A stretch of DNA of 64,000 bases, from positions 77,091,504 through 77,155,503 of the forward strand of contig NC_035449.2 of the NCBI RefSeq assembly GCF_002127325.2, read 5' to 3'. This document shows positions 21,061-32,848 of the stretch, one piece after another. Position 1 is the first letter of the stretch; each line of letters opens with the position of its first letter. Under the pieces are notes generated by a model. The model saw only the letters and a list, made by a program, of their open reading frames with translations, was not told the origin of the DNA and did not search any database. This DNA is from Helianthus annuus (taxonomy: Eukaryota > Streptophyta > Magnoliopsida > Asterales > Asteraceae). The position numbers and the translations under genes were made by a program.

Positions 21061-21731
21061 CTACCACAATGATGAAACTCGTAATCAGCAAATGCACCTC
21101 TGGACTTGCTACGATGCTTCCCTTTGTTACTCGGACCACTACTTTGACCTCTCTCCCTGCTCTTTGTGACCAAGACATCTGATTGTGAAGAGGAACCTTG
21201 TGATTTTCCTCTCATCTCTTCATTTAAAACACTGCCTTTAGCCAATTCCATAGTAATGATACCGTTAGCTGCAGAGTTAGACAATGATGTCCTAAAAGTC
21301 TCCCATGAGTCCGGTAAAGTACCAAGAAGCCATAAGCCTTGTATCTCGTCTTCAAACTTAATACCCATTCCTACATGCTGATTAATGAGACCCTGAAACA
21401 CATTCAAATTTATCAACTGTTTAATCAAGAACAGTTTATTGTTTCCGGTCTTCCAAGCATACAACTCCTCAAACTTGTTCCACAAAGTTCGAGCGTGAGT
21501 CTCACCGCTAATATGGTTCAAAACATTATCATCAACCCATTGACGAATATAACCACAAATCTTTCTGTGAAATATATTCCACTCTTCATCTGTTTTATCA
21601 CCCGGTTTGTTGGTATTAAAAACAGGCATATAATAATCCTTAACATAAAGGAGATCTTCCATTTTGCCTTTCCAAACATGATAATTAGAACCATTTAAAT
21701 TCACAATCCTACTTGTATTAGCTTCCATCAT
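21003..21731 (-). pseudogene. Copia gag
   Basis: The frame starts MMEANTSRIVNLNGSNYHVWKGKMEDLL at 21731 and shows the Copia gag core (IQGLWLLGTLPDSWETFRTSL). The zinc knuckle is damaged: the first Cys is Phe (FHHCGRKGH) and a frameshift follows before the last Cys. A short deletion near KQLINLNVFQGLI removes a few residues present in relatives. The encoded nucleocapsid would not fold a normal knuckle. Confidence 0.8.
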
Positions 21732-21767
21732 TCAATCAAGTTTCAACCCAATAACAAGAGCCAATGA

Positions 21768-21778
21768 CTCTGATACCA
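21768..21778 (-). other. Primer binding site of the Copia element
   Basis: On the minus strand TGGTATCAGAG follows the 5' LTR after a 3-base gap. It is complementary to the 3' end of plant initiator tRNA-Met, the usual primer. Confidence 0.85.
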
Positions 21779-21781
21779 CTA

Positions 21782-22493
21782 TGATGGGAAAAACGCGAAA
21801 CCCGGTCACAAACGGTAAACACAAACGCGGAAGCAAACTTCGTTTGACCAAGATTTTTCCCAAACTTGAATGAACCTGTGAGGATGCAAACAAATAGGGT
21901 ATACCAACTACAATCTAAACAACCCGAAAAAAATAACAAGAACACCAAATTTTAGCGTGGAAAACCTCTCAAGACGAGAGTAAAAACCACAGGACTACTA
22001 GAGCCGCTTCAAATCCACTATCACAAAATTAGAGCAATACAAAGTCTTCCCTAGGTATACTAGAGGCATACAATAAACTTCATACACTTGGAATCAACAA
22101 CTTCAAGCATACGGAATCAAGAACAAAGACAAAAGAAAGAGATATAACCAAAATCTGCAGCAGCGAACAGAGGCTGTGAAACCAGACTTCCGGACGTGAT
22201 TAACACAAACCCACCGTTGGATAAGGTCGCCCTGATGTTGTGAATATTGTTCCAAAAATCCGAACGATCCAACGGTTCAATCTCCGGAAATAGACGACCT
22301 CTGCAGCTGGGTTAGTTGGTGACGGAAATGAGGAAAATGATTCTTCTTTCTTTTATGCTAGACCTTTTGTGATGTCTCTTTTTGGCTGATTACTTCTGCT
22401 AATGCTTTACCCCTTCATATATATATCACCAAAAAAAACCTAATGGGCTTTAAAATTTGTTAGGCTTCCTCATGGGCCCAAAAACCCAAAACA
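21782..22493 (-). repeat. 5' LTR of the Copia element
   Basis: It matches the left LTR along its length with scattered substitutions and a shorter TA run. Ends are TGATGGG and AAAACA on the plus strand. A two-base insertion near the outer end blurs the exact border. Confidence 0.85.
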
Positions 22494-23353
22494 ATGGTCA
22501 ACAAATGAGGTCTAATGTGATAAAAATAAATAAATAAAAAATAAAAATCTCCCCTCTTATGCCAAGCTAGTTATGTTGCTGTCAATGAGATCTGTGGTTA
22601 AAAAGCTATGAAGAGATTGCAATGAAGTGGTTATTGGGTTTTTGTATTGGATTTGAATTGGTAGATAACTGTGTAATGGGCCTTGTACTATAAGTTGGGC
22701 CAAACATAAACCCATTATACAAACAATTTGCTATTAGTGCAATAACCAATATCTTTTTTTGTGAAATCATTCTCAAGCCAAACAAGTTGTGACTGTATTT
22801 ATATACATGGTAAGCCTTATCGAGCCGGCTTACAAGCCGAGCCAGGCCTAGCTCGAGCTCAGCTCGTTTACAAATCGAGTCGAGCCGAGCTGATTCGTTT
22901 ACAACCGAGCCAAATACGAGCCGAGCTTTTTTCGATCTTTTTTCGAGCGAGTTTTGAGCGAGCTGCGAGCCACAAGTTTTTTGAACACCCCTATAGACGA
23001 CATTCCAGAATATAAGGGTTGCTACATAACATATGGAAAATAATTTGACAAGTAGGAAGATCAGGGTTGCTACATAACATATGGAAAATAATTTGACAAG
23101 TAGGAAAGATCAAACCCAAAAACCAAATAATAAGAAAAACCCTTAAACATAGACAACTACAAGAATTGTATTACAAGGAAAAAAAAAACCAAATCAGTAA
23201 ATTCCAATGCATGTTTGTCCCACAACCAACAATGATCCAAGTTCCAATTCCAACCTACTACTTATAAGCATACTAAAACGCGTATTGGTTAAATCCTTAC
23301 TTTTGTCAATCTGTTCATCAGAACCTTGGAAGTCAACTATAAAAACCTTTGAC
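22494..23353. other. Spacer downstream of the kinesin gene
   Basis: No gene. It holds an AGCTCG-rich block (22815-22996) related to the one near 16720 and a perfect-looking 48 bp tandem duplication (23016-23063 and 23064-23110, GGGTTGCTACATAACATATG). The last ~180 bp before the kinesin stop codon probably include its 3' UTR; I could not place the polyadenylation site. Confidence 0.5.
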
Positions 23354-24094
23354 TTACAACAGCGATGACATGCTCGGTTTCCAACCCAGCGATCTCCTGA
23401 CCATTTTCGGAGGACTAAAGCTAAGCCCGAACATCTCCTTAAGAGCCTGACCCTGTTCAGAGAACTTAATCAGTTTTGAAACTACTGAAGCGCTATCTTG
23501 CAAGTGGTTCGGATCCTCCGTGTTGGTCCACAGGCGATGGATTAGCTGCAGCCTCCTTCGTTTGGAGTTCGGGTTGACACCCCATTTTTGGTAAAGTTTC
23601 TTCTTTTCTTCTTCTGAAAAGCGTTTGTTCATCAGCCTGCTTAACATTGCTTTCTCCCTTCTTAGAGCTTTGATGCTGTTTATCACAAAGACACATGTTT
23701 GAAAGGAAACGGTTCATCAAATGTGATTGAAAGTCGTCCAAAGCATATTTTCAGTGCGTCAATTTACACATTAATCATTTTATTAAAAAAACAATAATAT
23801 TATTCGAACTAAACTAATTTTGTAAATTGTATATCACAAAACTAAAAATGAACGGAAATCAAAAGGGTCGAAAATGGCTACTAACATATATAGAGGTCAG
23901 TTAACGTACAATACCGCTTAACGTACATCATGTACGACAGATAATTAGGCACGTTCATTTGAAAATCACGCATGTTATAAACTAAAAAACCCAAATTACG
24001 CATGTTGGAAAGCATTAATCACGCATGATGAAAACATTAATCACGCACATTGTCGTACGTGATGTACGTTAAGCCGTATTGTATTTTACACTAC

Positions 24095-24129
<35 letters not shown>

Positions 24130-26796
24130 ACCTGGATGCGGATGTGAGAGTATGGCCATCATGAAAAGCTGGATTGCCCTTTGAAAATGTTTCCTTAAGA
24201 AAAGAAAGCCTCCTAATCTCAACCTCCATGTAAATAGAATCCATTGGATCGCCTCTAAACAACAAGAAAAAATACGTCCTGTGAATCAGAGAAACGTTGC
24301 ACGCTTGCCAAAGTTCAACTATACATTTCTGCTGCCTTGCAAACTCTTGAGGCCAATCTGCAGGCGGCGAATCCATCATCGAATCTATTCCTATGCTTTT
24401 TACGCTTTTACCCAAGCCATCACCCTCTGCTCCTGAACCATTAACCTATAGCATCCACAAAATACATAAATAATCAAAATCAACGAAATTCAGTTATTTG
24501 CAGTAATAGAAAACCTAAAAAAAGGCACAAGAACATGTTAGCCGGTCAAGTGGTCAACTCAACCCGACACATTCTGTTTGGACTGTCCTAAAACTATACC
24601 TGTTTTGATCCATTAACCAACCTGCTTGTTTTTTAATTTTTTAAAGTTAGTGGGTCAGCTCAACCGATGACACATTTTGACCCACTTGCTTTTGATTTTT
24701 ACAAGTACGAAACCTAAAACAAAAATGAGTCTAAAGTACATTAACAAAGTCAACAAAGGTAGTAAAAATTCAAACCTGGTCAAACTGAAGTTTGGCCATT
24801 TTCTTCAATCCCGCAACGAAAGTATCTACGCTAGGAATATCTTCTTCGCCCGAGGTTTTGTTCTTAGCATCTTCCAACATTGTGCTTCCAAGGGACGACT
24901 GTGAATCACTTCTCAACAGTCCTCCACTGGCAGCACCACCGTACTCCTGCGGCGGAATATCCCATAGCTTCCGGCCTTCAGGCCTTGCTGAATGTCTTGT
25001 TTCAAAATCATTAGGCGGTGTGTTCTCAAACGCAGGTGGTGAAGAACTAGTTACAAGATTTGCTCTACAACTCCTGCTTTTGGTGAGCTTATGACCCGTC
25101 GGATTCGATATTTGTGACTGCACTTCTTGTTCTTCGTCACCGTCACCGTATGGTCGTGTAACTAGAGAGTTTATGGTGTTTTGCAAATCTTGGAAATTTT
25201 GCTCCAACGACCCGATATTAACCCGGTTTCTTAAGTGGCTTGTTTCGGTGGGGCCCGACACTGATTCAGATTCGCCATTGGAAATGGCGGTTTGATCGTT
25301 GGTGGATTCATCGGTTTCAACACAACGGACCTCTTTGCAAACGGTGTTAGACTCTTCTTCTTCGGTTCTTGTTCTAAACAAAGTTCTACTTGGCAGTGAG
25401 GGAGAGTTGGAGTTTTCTTGGTGACGAGTTGTACCGGGTAATTTAGTGCTCGATGATTCGGACGAATATTCATCTGCACATGTGTTGCCTTGTCGTCCAT
25501 CCTAGAAAGAAAATTGCAAAACAAGATAATTTGAAACTTTTAGTACAAAATTATGAATAAATTATTTTCGTTCAATTTCAGTAAAAATAAGATCTACCCA
25601 TTGTGTTGAAACTTGATCATTTCTGACAGCTTGTAGCAATTCCTGGATCCTAGATTCAGCAAGATCCCGTTGCTTGATAAGATCCCGGACCTCTTTCTCC
25701 AACTGCAAAAATAAAGTTTAGACCTGTTTGACTTGCAAAAGTGAAGAAGGCAATTTCAACATAATTAACTACGAATCGGGCTTATTTTCGTTATCTCTAA
25801 CGGGTCAATTTTTATGTATGGGTTGACTTGCAAAAGTAAAGAATGCAATTTCAACACAATTAATTATGTATGGGTCGCATCCGACTATTATTATCTGTAA
25901 CAGGCCAAACAGAAATAAAAAAGAACTCAAACTTGGCCTAAGTGTATATAAATCTTGTAATCACTTCTGAACCATTAAAACCGCAGGAGAATAATTTTTT
26001 TGGGTCGAACTGGCCCGGTCCATACCAAAAAGTTAACTGTTTAGACCCGTCTATTTTCATTAACGGGTCAAACAATGATATAAAAATAAGTCAAATGAAA
26101 ACACGTCAAAATTGCCCAAAGTGTGTAATTTTTGTAATGACTTTTGACCAACTAATTATTCATGAAAAAATAGGACAAAAAGCCCGTACCAAAAAGTGAA
26201 CCATACCTTCTCGATCTGCTGATCTTTCTTCTTGAGTAGTGCGGAATAATCTGGCGGTGCGGGCGTTCTTAGCTCGTTTTCCAATCGAGCCAGTTCTTTT
26301 TGTAAATGCTTAACCAAGGCCTTATCAGACATCACGACATTAACTTGTGCATTTGTGGTTACTTCTTTTGCACAACTTGCAAATAAAAGGGTATTTTTAG
26401 ATTGCTCAACATGCTCTCGAGCTGGACTCAAGGTGCAAATAATGGCGGTTCGTGCATTTCCTCCCAAACACGGCTGCAATATGCGTGTCAGCTTTGAGTC
26501 ACGGTAGTTCACGTGCCCATGTTTGCCCTTGCTGCATTTTTCATCGGTGCTCTCTCTTAGTTATTGTTGCAATTTTAATACCCCAACGGGAGTTTTCTGT
26601 ATATAATATATAAACTTATGGAAGTTGTGACAAATAGTCAAACCTTAGCTTCCGAATGACAGTGGAAAGCGTCAATAAGCTACGATTTATGTGGCAACCT
26701 TCTTTCAGTCTTTGCCCAACAGATAATGCCTGAGCTGCACGCTCACTTCCAGCAAGATCAACAAAGTTCTGCAGATTACAGCTCAATCATATTAAA

Positions 26797-26842
<46 letters not shown>

Positions 26843-29814
26843 TAAAAACTCCACAATATCGATTTTTTTTATGTTTTATTTTTAATGTGAAATTCCTTAG
26901 CTAATAAATAATCAAGATACATACCACACTAGCCGTAAGTTTTGTAGACTTATCCTTCCCTATGAACTCATTAGCTGAACTCTCAATCGTCTGCAAAACG
27001 CCAAATTGACCATGGGATAAGTTCAAAATGCATTGTATGTACATACATGTGTGAGTGTGTCTGTCTGATGCGGGCCCAAGTGTGGAGGAGGGGGCCATCT
27101 TGTATTTGGAGGCCCAAGATCGTGAAACTTGGGCTATGGGGGTTTCGTTTTGGGTGTGCGACCAGGCGAAACGAACGTGAGAACGAGCTCCATCTTGCTG
27201 CAAACTGGGTCATCGTCCGGGCCAAAAAAAAACGCTTATTTCTATTAGTTATTTACGTTTTTATGTTTTTTGGAGTGTTTTGGGCATTTTGTTTTTGGGC
27301 TTGTGTTTGGCCCATTGTCTTTTTGAGGCCCATTTCGAATTTTTGTTCCTATTTATATGTTTCTCTAGTAATTTGAAAGATCAGACTTGAATTTTGAATT
27401 AACTCATTTTCACTTCAAATTCTGTGCCCTTTGGGTTGAATTTTGGGGGTTGGGGAAGAACTACACGGGTATTCGCAGAATCAACGTGTTTGATCTTCGT
27501 TTTCGTAACACACGCTACATCAATGTCATACGATGATTAATATGAAAATCATATAGAATAATAGCATACCAGCCTTAAAATTTGATGAGATCTTGAACTT
27601 GTTTCGTTGAGGGATGTCTCTCCCACTTTTCTTTGAGCTGCAAGTAAAAACCGCAAAGAACATATATAAGGTTAAATTAGCACGTTAGAAAATACGATAA
27701 TTGTCCTGAAAATGCGTCACCTTCGCATACGGACAAAAGCTGTTTAAGATGGCCCCAATCTCTTAGAGTTTCCTCTGTAAGTTTCTCGATAATTGTCCCT
27801 TTCTGAGATAAATTAAAAACATTAGTAAATAGTGTGTATCAACTGAGACATAAGACATTAAACGCGAATTAATGGGCATGAAAGTATGAAACCACCTCCG
27901 GATCATCCAAAACCCTAAGTGGAATATTGTCTGTGCTTAAAAGGTCTCTTATGGCTTCATTATAGATTTCAATAGCCGAAAATTTCAAAACAAACGCCCT
28001 TTCTTCATGCTAAAGACGAAAAAGAAACCATTACTTCAATAAACATCCAACAAACTAGTGGAATTTAAATATAGAAGACGTAAAAAGTTTTGTACTTTTT
28101 GCATATACGCGTATATATCCGCCACGGTGTACTCTGTTATCCCGGTCATTGTGTACGTCTTCCCACTACTTGTTTGCCCGTATGCAAAAATGCTTGCTAA
28201 GAACAGAGAAGGATTCATTAGTCAAAGTTGAAAGTCAAAGTCTTGTCAATGCTTGACTTTCAGCTTATGATGGGACTTACAGTTTATGCCACTAACAACC
28301 GAAAGTGCAATCCCTTTAGCTCCTTCATCGTAAACTTGCCTAGTTGTTGCATCACCACTAAATACTCTGTCTGTTACCAAATAAGAATGCATAAAATGAT
28401 AATTAAGACGAAAGGAAAAAAATCATACAAGAATCCATAAAATGATACTTTATCTTTATATTTTTTTATCAGACAAGCCGTCGTTAATTGCTCTACAATT
28501 GTCTAATGAGCAATTAATGGAACAAGGGATCATACTTTTTTGGGTTGGGGCATAGGCCGGTACATTTATAAATAAAAACAAACCAAGCAGACCCCCCCCC
28601 CCCCCCCCCAATCACACACACACACGTCATCCCAGAACGGCAGAACATGAAACAATCAAACAAAAGTCTAGGGGCCATTTTTGTGATTAATATAAGTACA
28701 TTTACAGTTAACAAAATAACAACAATTAATGATAGATTATAAAACTAGTTACCAACATATTATATTGCCTGATAACTCGATTTACAAAACCATCCATGAA
28801 TTTACTGAACATCATGTTGCAAGATCACAAACAAAATATATATTTAAACCTAATGATTCGATCCCATGAAGAGAACCATGGATCTACTAACCGTCTTATT
28901 GCAATATACAGACACATTAACCAAAAGATAAAGAAAATCCAGTTACAATTACGCAACATGCTTTTACTTGCAACCCTAAACTAAGATCAGAATCTGACCA
29001 TTAATGTATAAATTAAATAAGAGAAAGTAAGAAAATCCAGTTAATGTTACTAATTTCAAAGACAAACTGGCCTTCAAAACTTATATCATATCAAGTGGCA
29101 TTTCATTAAATCAAGAATGCTATAAAAATATAAAAAAGAAGAGAAGTTTAGATGAGAATATTAGAATAAATTACCCGAAAAATAATAAAAATTTCACTTA
29201 GTTAGCACACCGTAACATCGAATCAAAAACTGAACACACTAATGCATAAATCAATGGTGAAGAAAAGAGCAAGAAAAATCACTTAATGATCCAAGACAAA
29301 ATGTTAAATACGCGAAAAAAATGCCTATTAAGGAATAACCCAGAAAAAAAAATAAAACCATAAATAAAGATCAGAACTTGAACAGAACACTAGTAATGAA
29401 TAAATTAAGTGAAAAAATAAAATCCATTTAATGATTCAAGCTACCATGAACCTACTTGACAGATCAAACCCAATTGAAGTCAAAACCTCATATCAAATAG
29501 CATCTAACTTTTCACCAAGAGCCTTAGAAAAAGATCAAATTACACAAACATCCAAAAAAATTAACCGAAAAAACGAAGAAATTTAACTTACCAAATGAAT
29601 AAGCAGTAGGGAACATAGATCTTTCCTGCAAACTATTCCTAAACAAAACAGTAGTATCATTGATGCATTCCCAATCTGAAACATCATTTCTTGCAATTTC
29701 TTTCTCATTCAAAGGCCTCAACCTCACCAACACAAGAATCTTCTCCTCTCTTCCATTTCCAACACCTTCCATTTTCTCCCAATTCATCAACTCTTCCCCA
29801 CCAATTGCCCCCAT
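23354..29814 (-). CDS. Kinesin-7 family motor protein (NACK/KIN-7 type), 13 exons, 886 aa
   Basis: A plus-end microtubule motor of the plant NACK-type kinesin-7 group, whose best-known members act in cytokinesis. Exons: 29592-29814, 28281-28370, 28096-28196, 27896-28009, 27721-27802, 27570-27637, 26925-26990, 26644-26768, 26207-26531, 25598-25702, 24776-25501, 24132-24445, 23354-23675. All introns have GT/AG ends and phases agree, giving 2,661 bp without a stop. The motor domain starts near residue 25 ([14 protein letters not shown]). P-loop GQTSSGKT is at 111-118, switch I NETSSRSH at 214-221 and switch II DLAGSE at 252-257. A predicted coiled coil lies around 380-430, and the C-terminal domain ([21 protein letters not shown] onward, about 705-880) is the NACK C-terminal type. 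Start chosen at MGAIGGEEL, as in relatives. The closest subgroup (KIN-7E/F-like) is from memory. Confidence 0.93.
23907..24083. mobile_element. MITE in kinesin intron 12
   Basis: About 33 bp terminal inverted repeats (TACAATACCGCTTAACGTAC at left; its inverse with two or three changes at right) enclose 177 bp. No clear target duplication is visible, so the superfamily is open. It lies inside the intron between the last two exons and leaves splice sites untouched. Confidence 0.7.
24093..24130. repeat. (TA)n(GA)n microsatellite at a splice donor
   Basis: TATATATA then AGAGAGAG ends one base before the exon 12 boundary. On the minus strand it makes the donor GTTCTCTCTCTCTC, a compound microsatellite starting within the intron's first bases. 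Confidence 0.8.
26793..26842. repeat. (AAT)n microsatellite in kinesin intron 7
   Basis: About 15 uninterrupted AAT units between exons 7 and 8. Likely polymorphic; no effect on coding. Confidence 0.9.
27066..27522. mobile_element. Probable solo LTR in kinesin intron 6
   Basis: A 457 bp block with TGATG...CATCA ends, flanked by CTGTC (27061-27065) and ATGTC (27523-27527), a 5 bp target duplication with one mismatch. It has TATTTATA near 27350 and no internal genes. Its base composition differs from the AT-rich intron around it. I do not see its partner family in the window, so LTR identity is inferred from ends and size. Confidence 0.5.
28371..29591 (-). other. Large first coding intron of the kinesin gene
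   Basis: About 1.2 kb, AT-rich, with a C18 run and adjoining CA repeats near 28593-28625. No ORF or element that I can define. Confidence 0.7.
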
Positions 29815-31160
29815 TTTTTCTCAAAATTTCAACCTAAAATCAAACACCCATGTACCATTTTCCCCTAAAAGCCCCCACAAATCAACAAAAAACAGTTAAA
29901 ACTTAAAACCAGAGTGGTTGTTGCTTCTTTGCCTAAAGGGGATAAAGCACCAATACCCAGTCCCACATGTCATCAAACAAACAATTTATCTGCACAAAAC
30001 AGAGCACAAAAAAGCTAGTTTTTATAACCTTTTTTTTAAACATAATAATATATATTAAAAAAAAAACAATTAAACAAGACTCAAAGATCCAAACTTTAAA
30101 AAGGGGATTTTTTAGAGCATAATCATGGGTTTGTTGGGTGATTAAGAACTTTGCTTAATCTTTATTCTCAAGCTTGAAACAAACAAAATAAAGTATAAAA
30201 TAAAAAGCCCTAAAATTTTTAATTTTTTCAACACCACACAACACAGATCCTAAAGAGGACCCTACTATGCTTGAAAACTAAGTAACTCATTTTCTTCGTT
30301 TCTTTAATAAGCATTCTTTAAAAGGAAGATGAAAGCTTGGAATTTTCAGAAATGGTGGGTCCCATACACAAAGTGGTAACTTACCTTCTTGATCTGTTTT
30401 TCCCCAATTAACCTGCTTTCTTCAGATTATTAAACTGTAGTTCATCAAAAAAAAAAAAAAAACCCACAAAAATTAAACGCTAAAAATCAAATATTTAGTT
30501 CAAATTTACCAAGAAATTCGGTATCTGTTTTTAAAAATCAATTTTTTTTATAAATCAAAATTCAAAAAATTAAGAACCCACAAAAATTAAACGTTAAAGA
30601 TCAAATTTTTAGTTGAAATTGACCAAGAAATTCGGTGACTTTTTTTATAAAAACATTTTTTTATAAATCGAGAATAAAAAAACTAAAAATACCCCCCACG
30701 ATCTCCGTGAATTCATAAACACAAATCGCACAGAACCACTTGCTCTGCATTTACCTTCTCAGCAGCAACCGCTCTCTCTCTCTCCCCTCTCTTTCTCTCT
30801 CTCGAAGAAGCTTAATCTTGATCAGATAACTTATATTTCATCTGGGTTTTGCAGCAAAATAATTTATTATTCATTAATTAAAGGTTTTACTGGTCTTTGC
30901 TTTTTCCAGAGGTGAAATTTTTAAAGCCAGATTTTGGTACAAGTTTTAATGCGTGATGTACTGTTAGTGATGAAGTAATTGTCTGGGTTAAAAGTTTTTG
31001 GTCTGGAAAAAGTATTTACCTTTGCTTAACGTCTACTTTTTTTTTGCGTTATTTTTTTAATTTTCGAGTCACGTGCGTTATTTTTTTAATTTTCGAGTCA
31101 CGTGACTGGCAGAATTTCGGTGAGTTTAATAATGTGTGTGTGCAGCACACCGTTAGAAGA
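29815..31160 (-). promoter_or_regulatory. 5' UTR and promoter region of the kinesin gene
   Basis: On the minus strand a GA-rich tract (complement of the CT run at 30771-30806) is followed by GAGAAG|GTAAATG at about 30754-30765, a good splice donor, so a 5' UTR intron is plausible. Further upstream, at 31147-31157, the minus strand reads TCTAACGGTGT. This matches the core of the mitosis-specific activator element (AACGG with TCT before it) bound by MYB3R factors. The TSS is not determined from sequence. Confidence 0.45.
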
Positions 31161-32464
31161 TTTTTCAATGCACGAGATTTCTCCGGTAGTTGGGTCCACG
31201 TACAAGTGTTTAATGCATAATATTACCACGCGGTGATATGCTATGGGTCAATTATAGTTACGTACAAGTGGTTGTAACTTTGGTTTTCAAACTTTTATAA
31301 CTAAACTTTACGGATAGTCACTCTGGTTTGTCAAAGTAATCTTTAGTCTCTAACTTTTAAAAATTACACTTGTGTTCTCTATGGTTTACTCGATTGTTAC
31401 TTGAATAGTCCTTAGAGTGGATGACAGTTAGTTTTCTCTGTTAAATCCATGTAAAATTACAAAATTACCCTTACTAAGTCAAAAACAATAAAAAACTAAT
31501 TAATTTTTTAAAAATTATAAAAACAACAAACTTTTAATTTATTTGTGGAGGCCACCCAAAACAACTTATCTTCAACTTCCACCCCTACCAATAAAATCTC
31601 CCCCAATAACACCTTCTTAAACGATATGATTGGAACAAAACCACATCATATGCAAGAATAGTCGACTATTTGTAACTGAAGTTGATTGATATGATTGGAA
31701 CAAAACCACTGCATATACGTGTTGTTCTTCGAGTTGTTACATTCTTGTTCTTTGTCTACATCAAACCAAATATAAAAACAACAAAAAAATATAAGATGGT
31801 GGCTTATGGTGGTGGTGCGGTAGGTGTCAAAGTGGTGAAACAGTGGGGGTTGTTGGTAGACGGGTTGTAAGGGTACAGATCGAGATGCGTGGTGGATTTC
31901 AGGGTGTTTGGAGGTGATCGGAGGTTGTTAATAAACTTTGTTTGTTTTAATGTATAAGGTACAATCTAAAATGAGGGTAAATTAGTTTTTCAAACACTAA
32001 TTACAATTTAATCTCACCATCTTAATTACACTTTAACTCTCGCATTTTTTAACAAAATTATAGATAATTAACTAATAGTTACATTTTATACCCTTATAAA
32101 ATAGTAACTCCCACATGATTTTTAAACATACATAACTTTTTTGTACGTTAGTATTTAAAAAAAAAAACAATACACCATAAAAATAAGTATTTTATTCTTT
32201 TTAATATGAGTATAGTATTTCTATAGTTTTTTTAATTAAAAAATCTAATATGTTACGTGATTAACAGTGTCTAAGGTGAGCAATAACTGGATCGTTAACC
32301 TAAACTAAATTAAAACAGATGAAACTTAACCAAAATCAACCAAAAACCGAATTAACTAAAAACCAATTAACCGAAAACTAATTAACAAAAAATCTATTAT
32401 CTGTTATTTGTACCCTTGTTTAATAAAAATTAATCGAACTGAATTGAACCATTTATATTTTCAT
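31161..32464. other. AT-rich intergenic DNA
   Basis: No gene supported. It contains diverged ACCGAATTAAC/ACCAATTAACC repeats (about 32290-32395) and a repeat unit CGAACTGAA...CATTT...CATA (about 32432-32468) that recurs at 32508-32545. The latter shows that the AT-rich start of the duplicated segment is native to this place. Confidence 0.5.
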
Positions 32465-32848
32465 ATATTTCTAACTTTTATACCTTCGTTTCATGTATTT
32501 CAAATTAAACGAACCGAACTGAAACATTTCATGTATTCATACATTAATTTTATGTATTTATACGTTAACTATGTTAGGGTTGAGTTCATTTCAGAACCCT
32601 AAATAAATACAGAACTTTCAGAACTCCTAATAAATAATCATTTTATATATAATTTTTTGTATTTAGGATCTTTTTTATCATCTATTATATGTATTTCTTT
32701 GATTACATACATGTTAAAAGTAGTTTACATATGTTTAATTGCCAAAATTATATATATGTGCCATAGCTAATTACATATATGTAAAAAAACTAGTTTACAT
32801 ATGTGTAATTGTAAAAATACATATAAAAAAATGATAAAATTACTCTTA

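Larger units (their letters stand above)
17013..22493 (-). mobile_element. Full-length Ty1/Copia retrotransposon, decayed
   Basis: Two similar terminal repeats (17013-17741 and 21782-22493) enclose, on the minus strand, a primer binding site, gag, protease, integrase, RT, RNase H and a purine tract in Copia order. CAATG lies at 17008-17012 and again at 22492-22496, overlapping the last LTR bases, so it is a tentative target duplication. The LTRs differ at several percent by eye, and the genes carry frameshifts, so the insertion is not recent. It lies about 0.9 kb downstream of the kinesin gene. Confidence 0.9.

Noticed and set aside
24770..25524. Separate gene(s) of about 200 aa on the minus strand
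   Set aside because: This is exon 11 of the kinesin gene; splice sites at both ends join it in phase to exons 10 and 12.
28593..28611. Poly-C run as a regulatory element of the kinesin gene
   Set aside because: A homopolymer next to CA repeats deep in an intron; simple slippage explains it.
31682..31870. Short plus-strand ORF in the kinesin upstream region
   Set aside because: 62 codons in AT-rich DNA, no conserved motif, and low-complexity Gly/Val composition.
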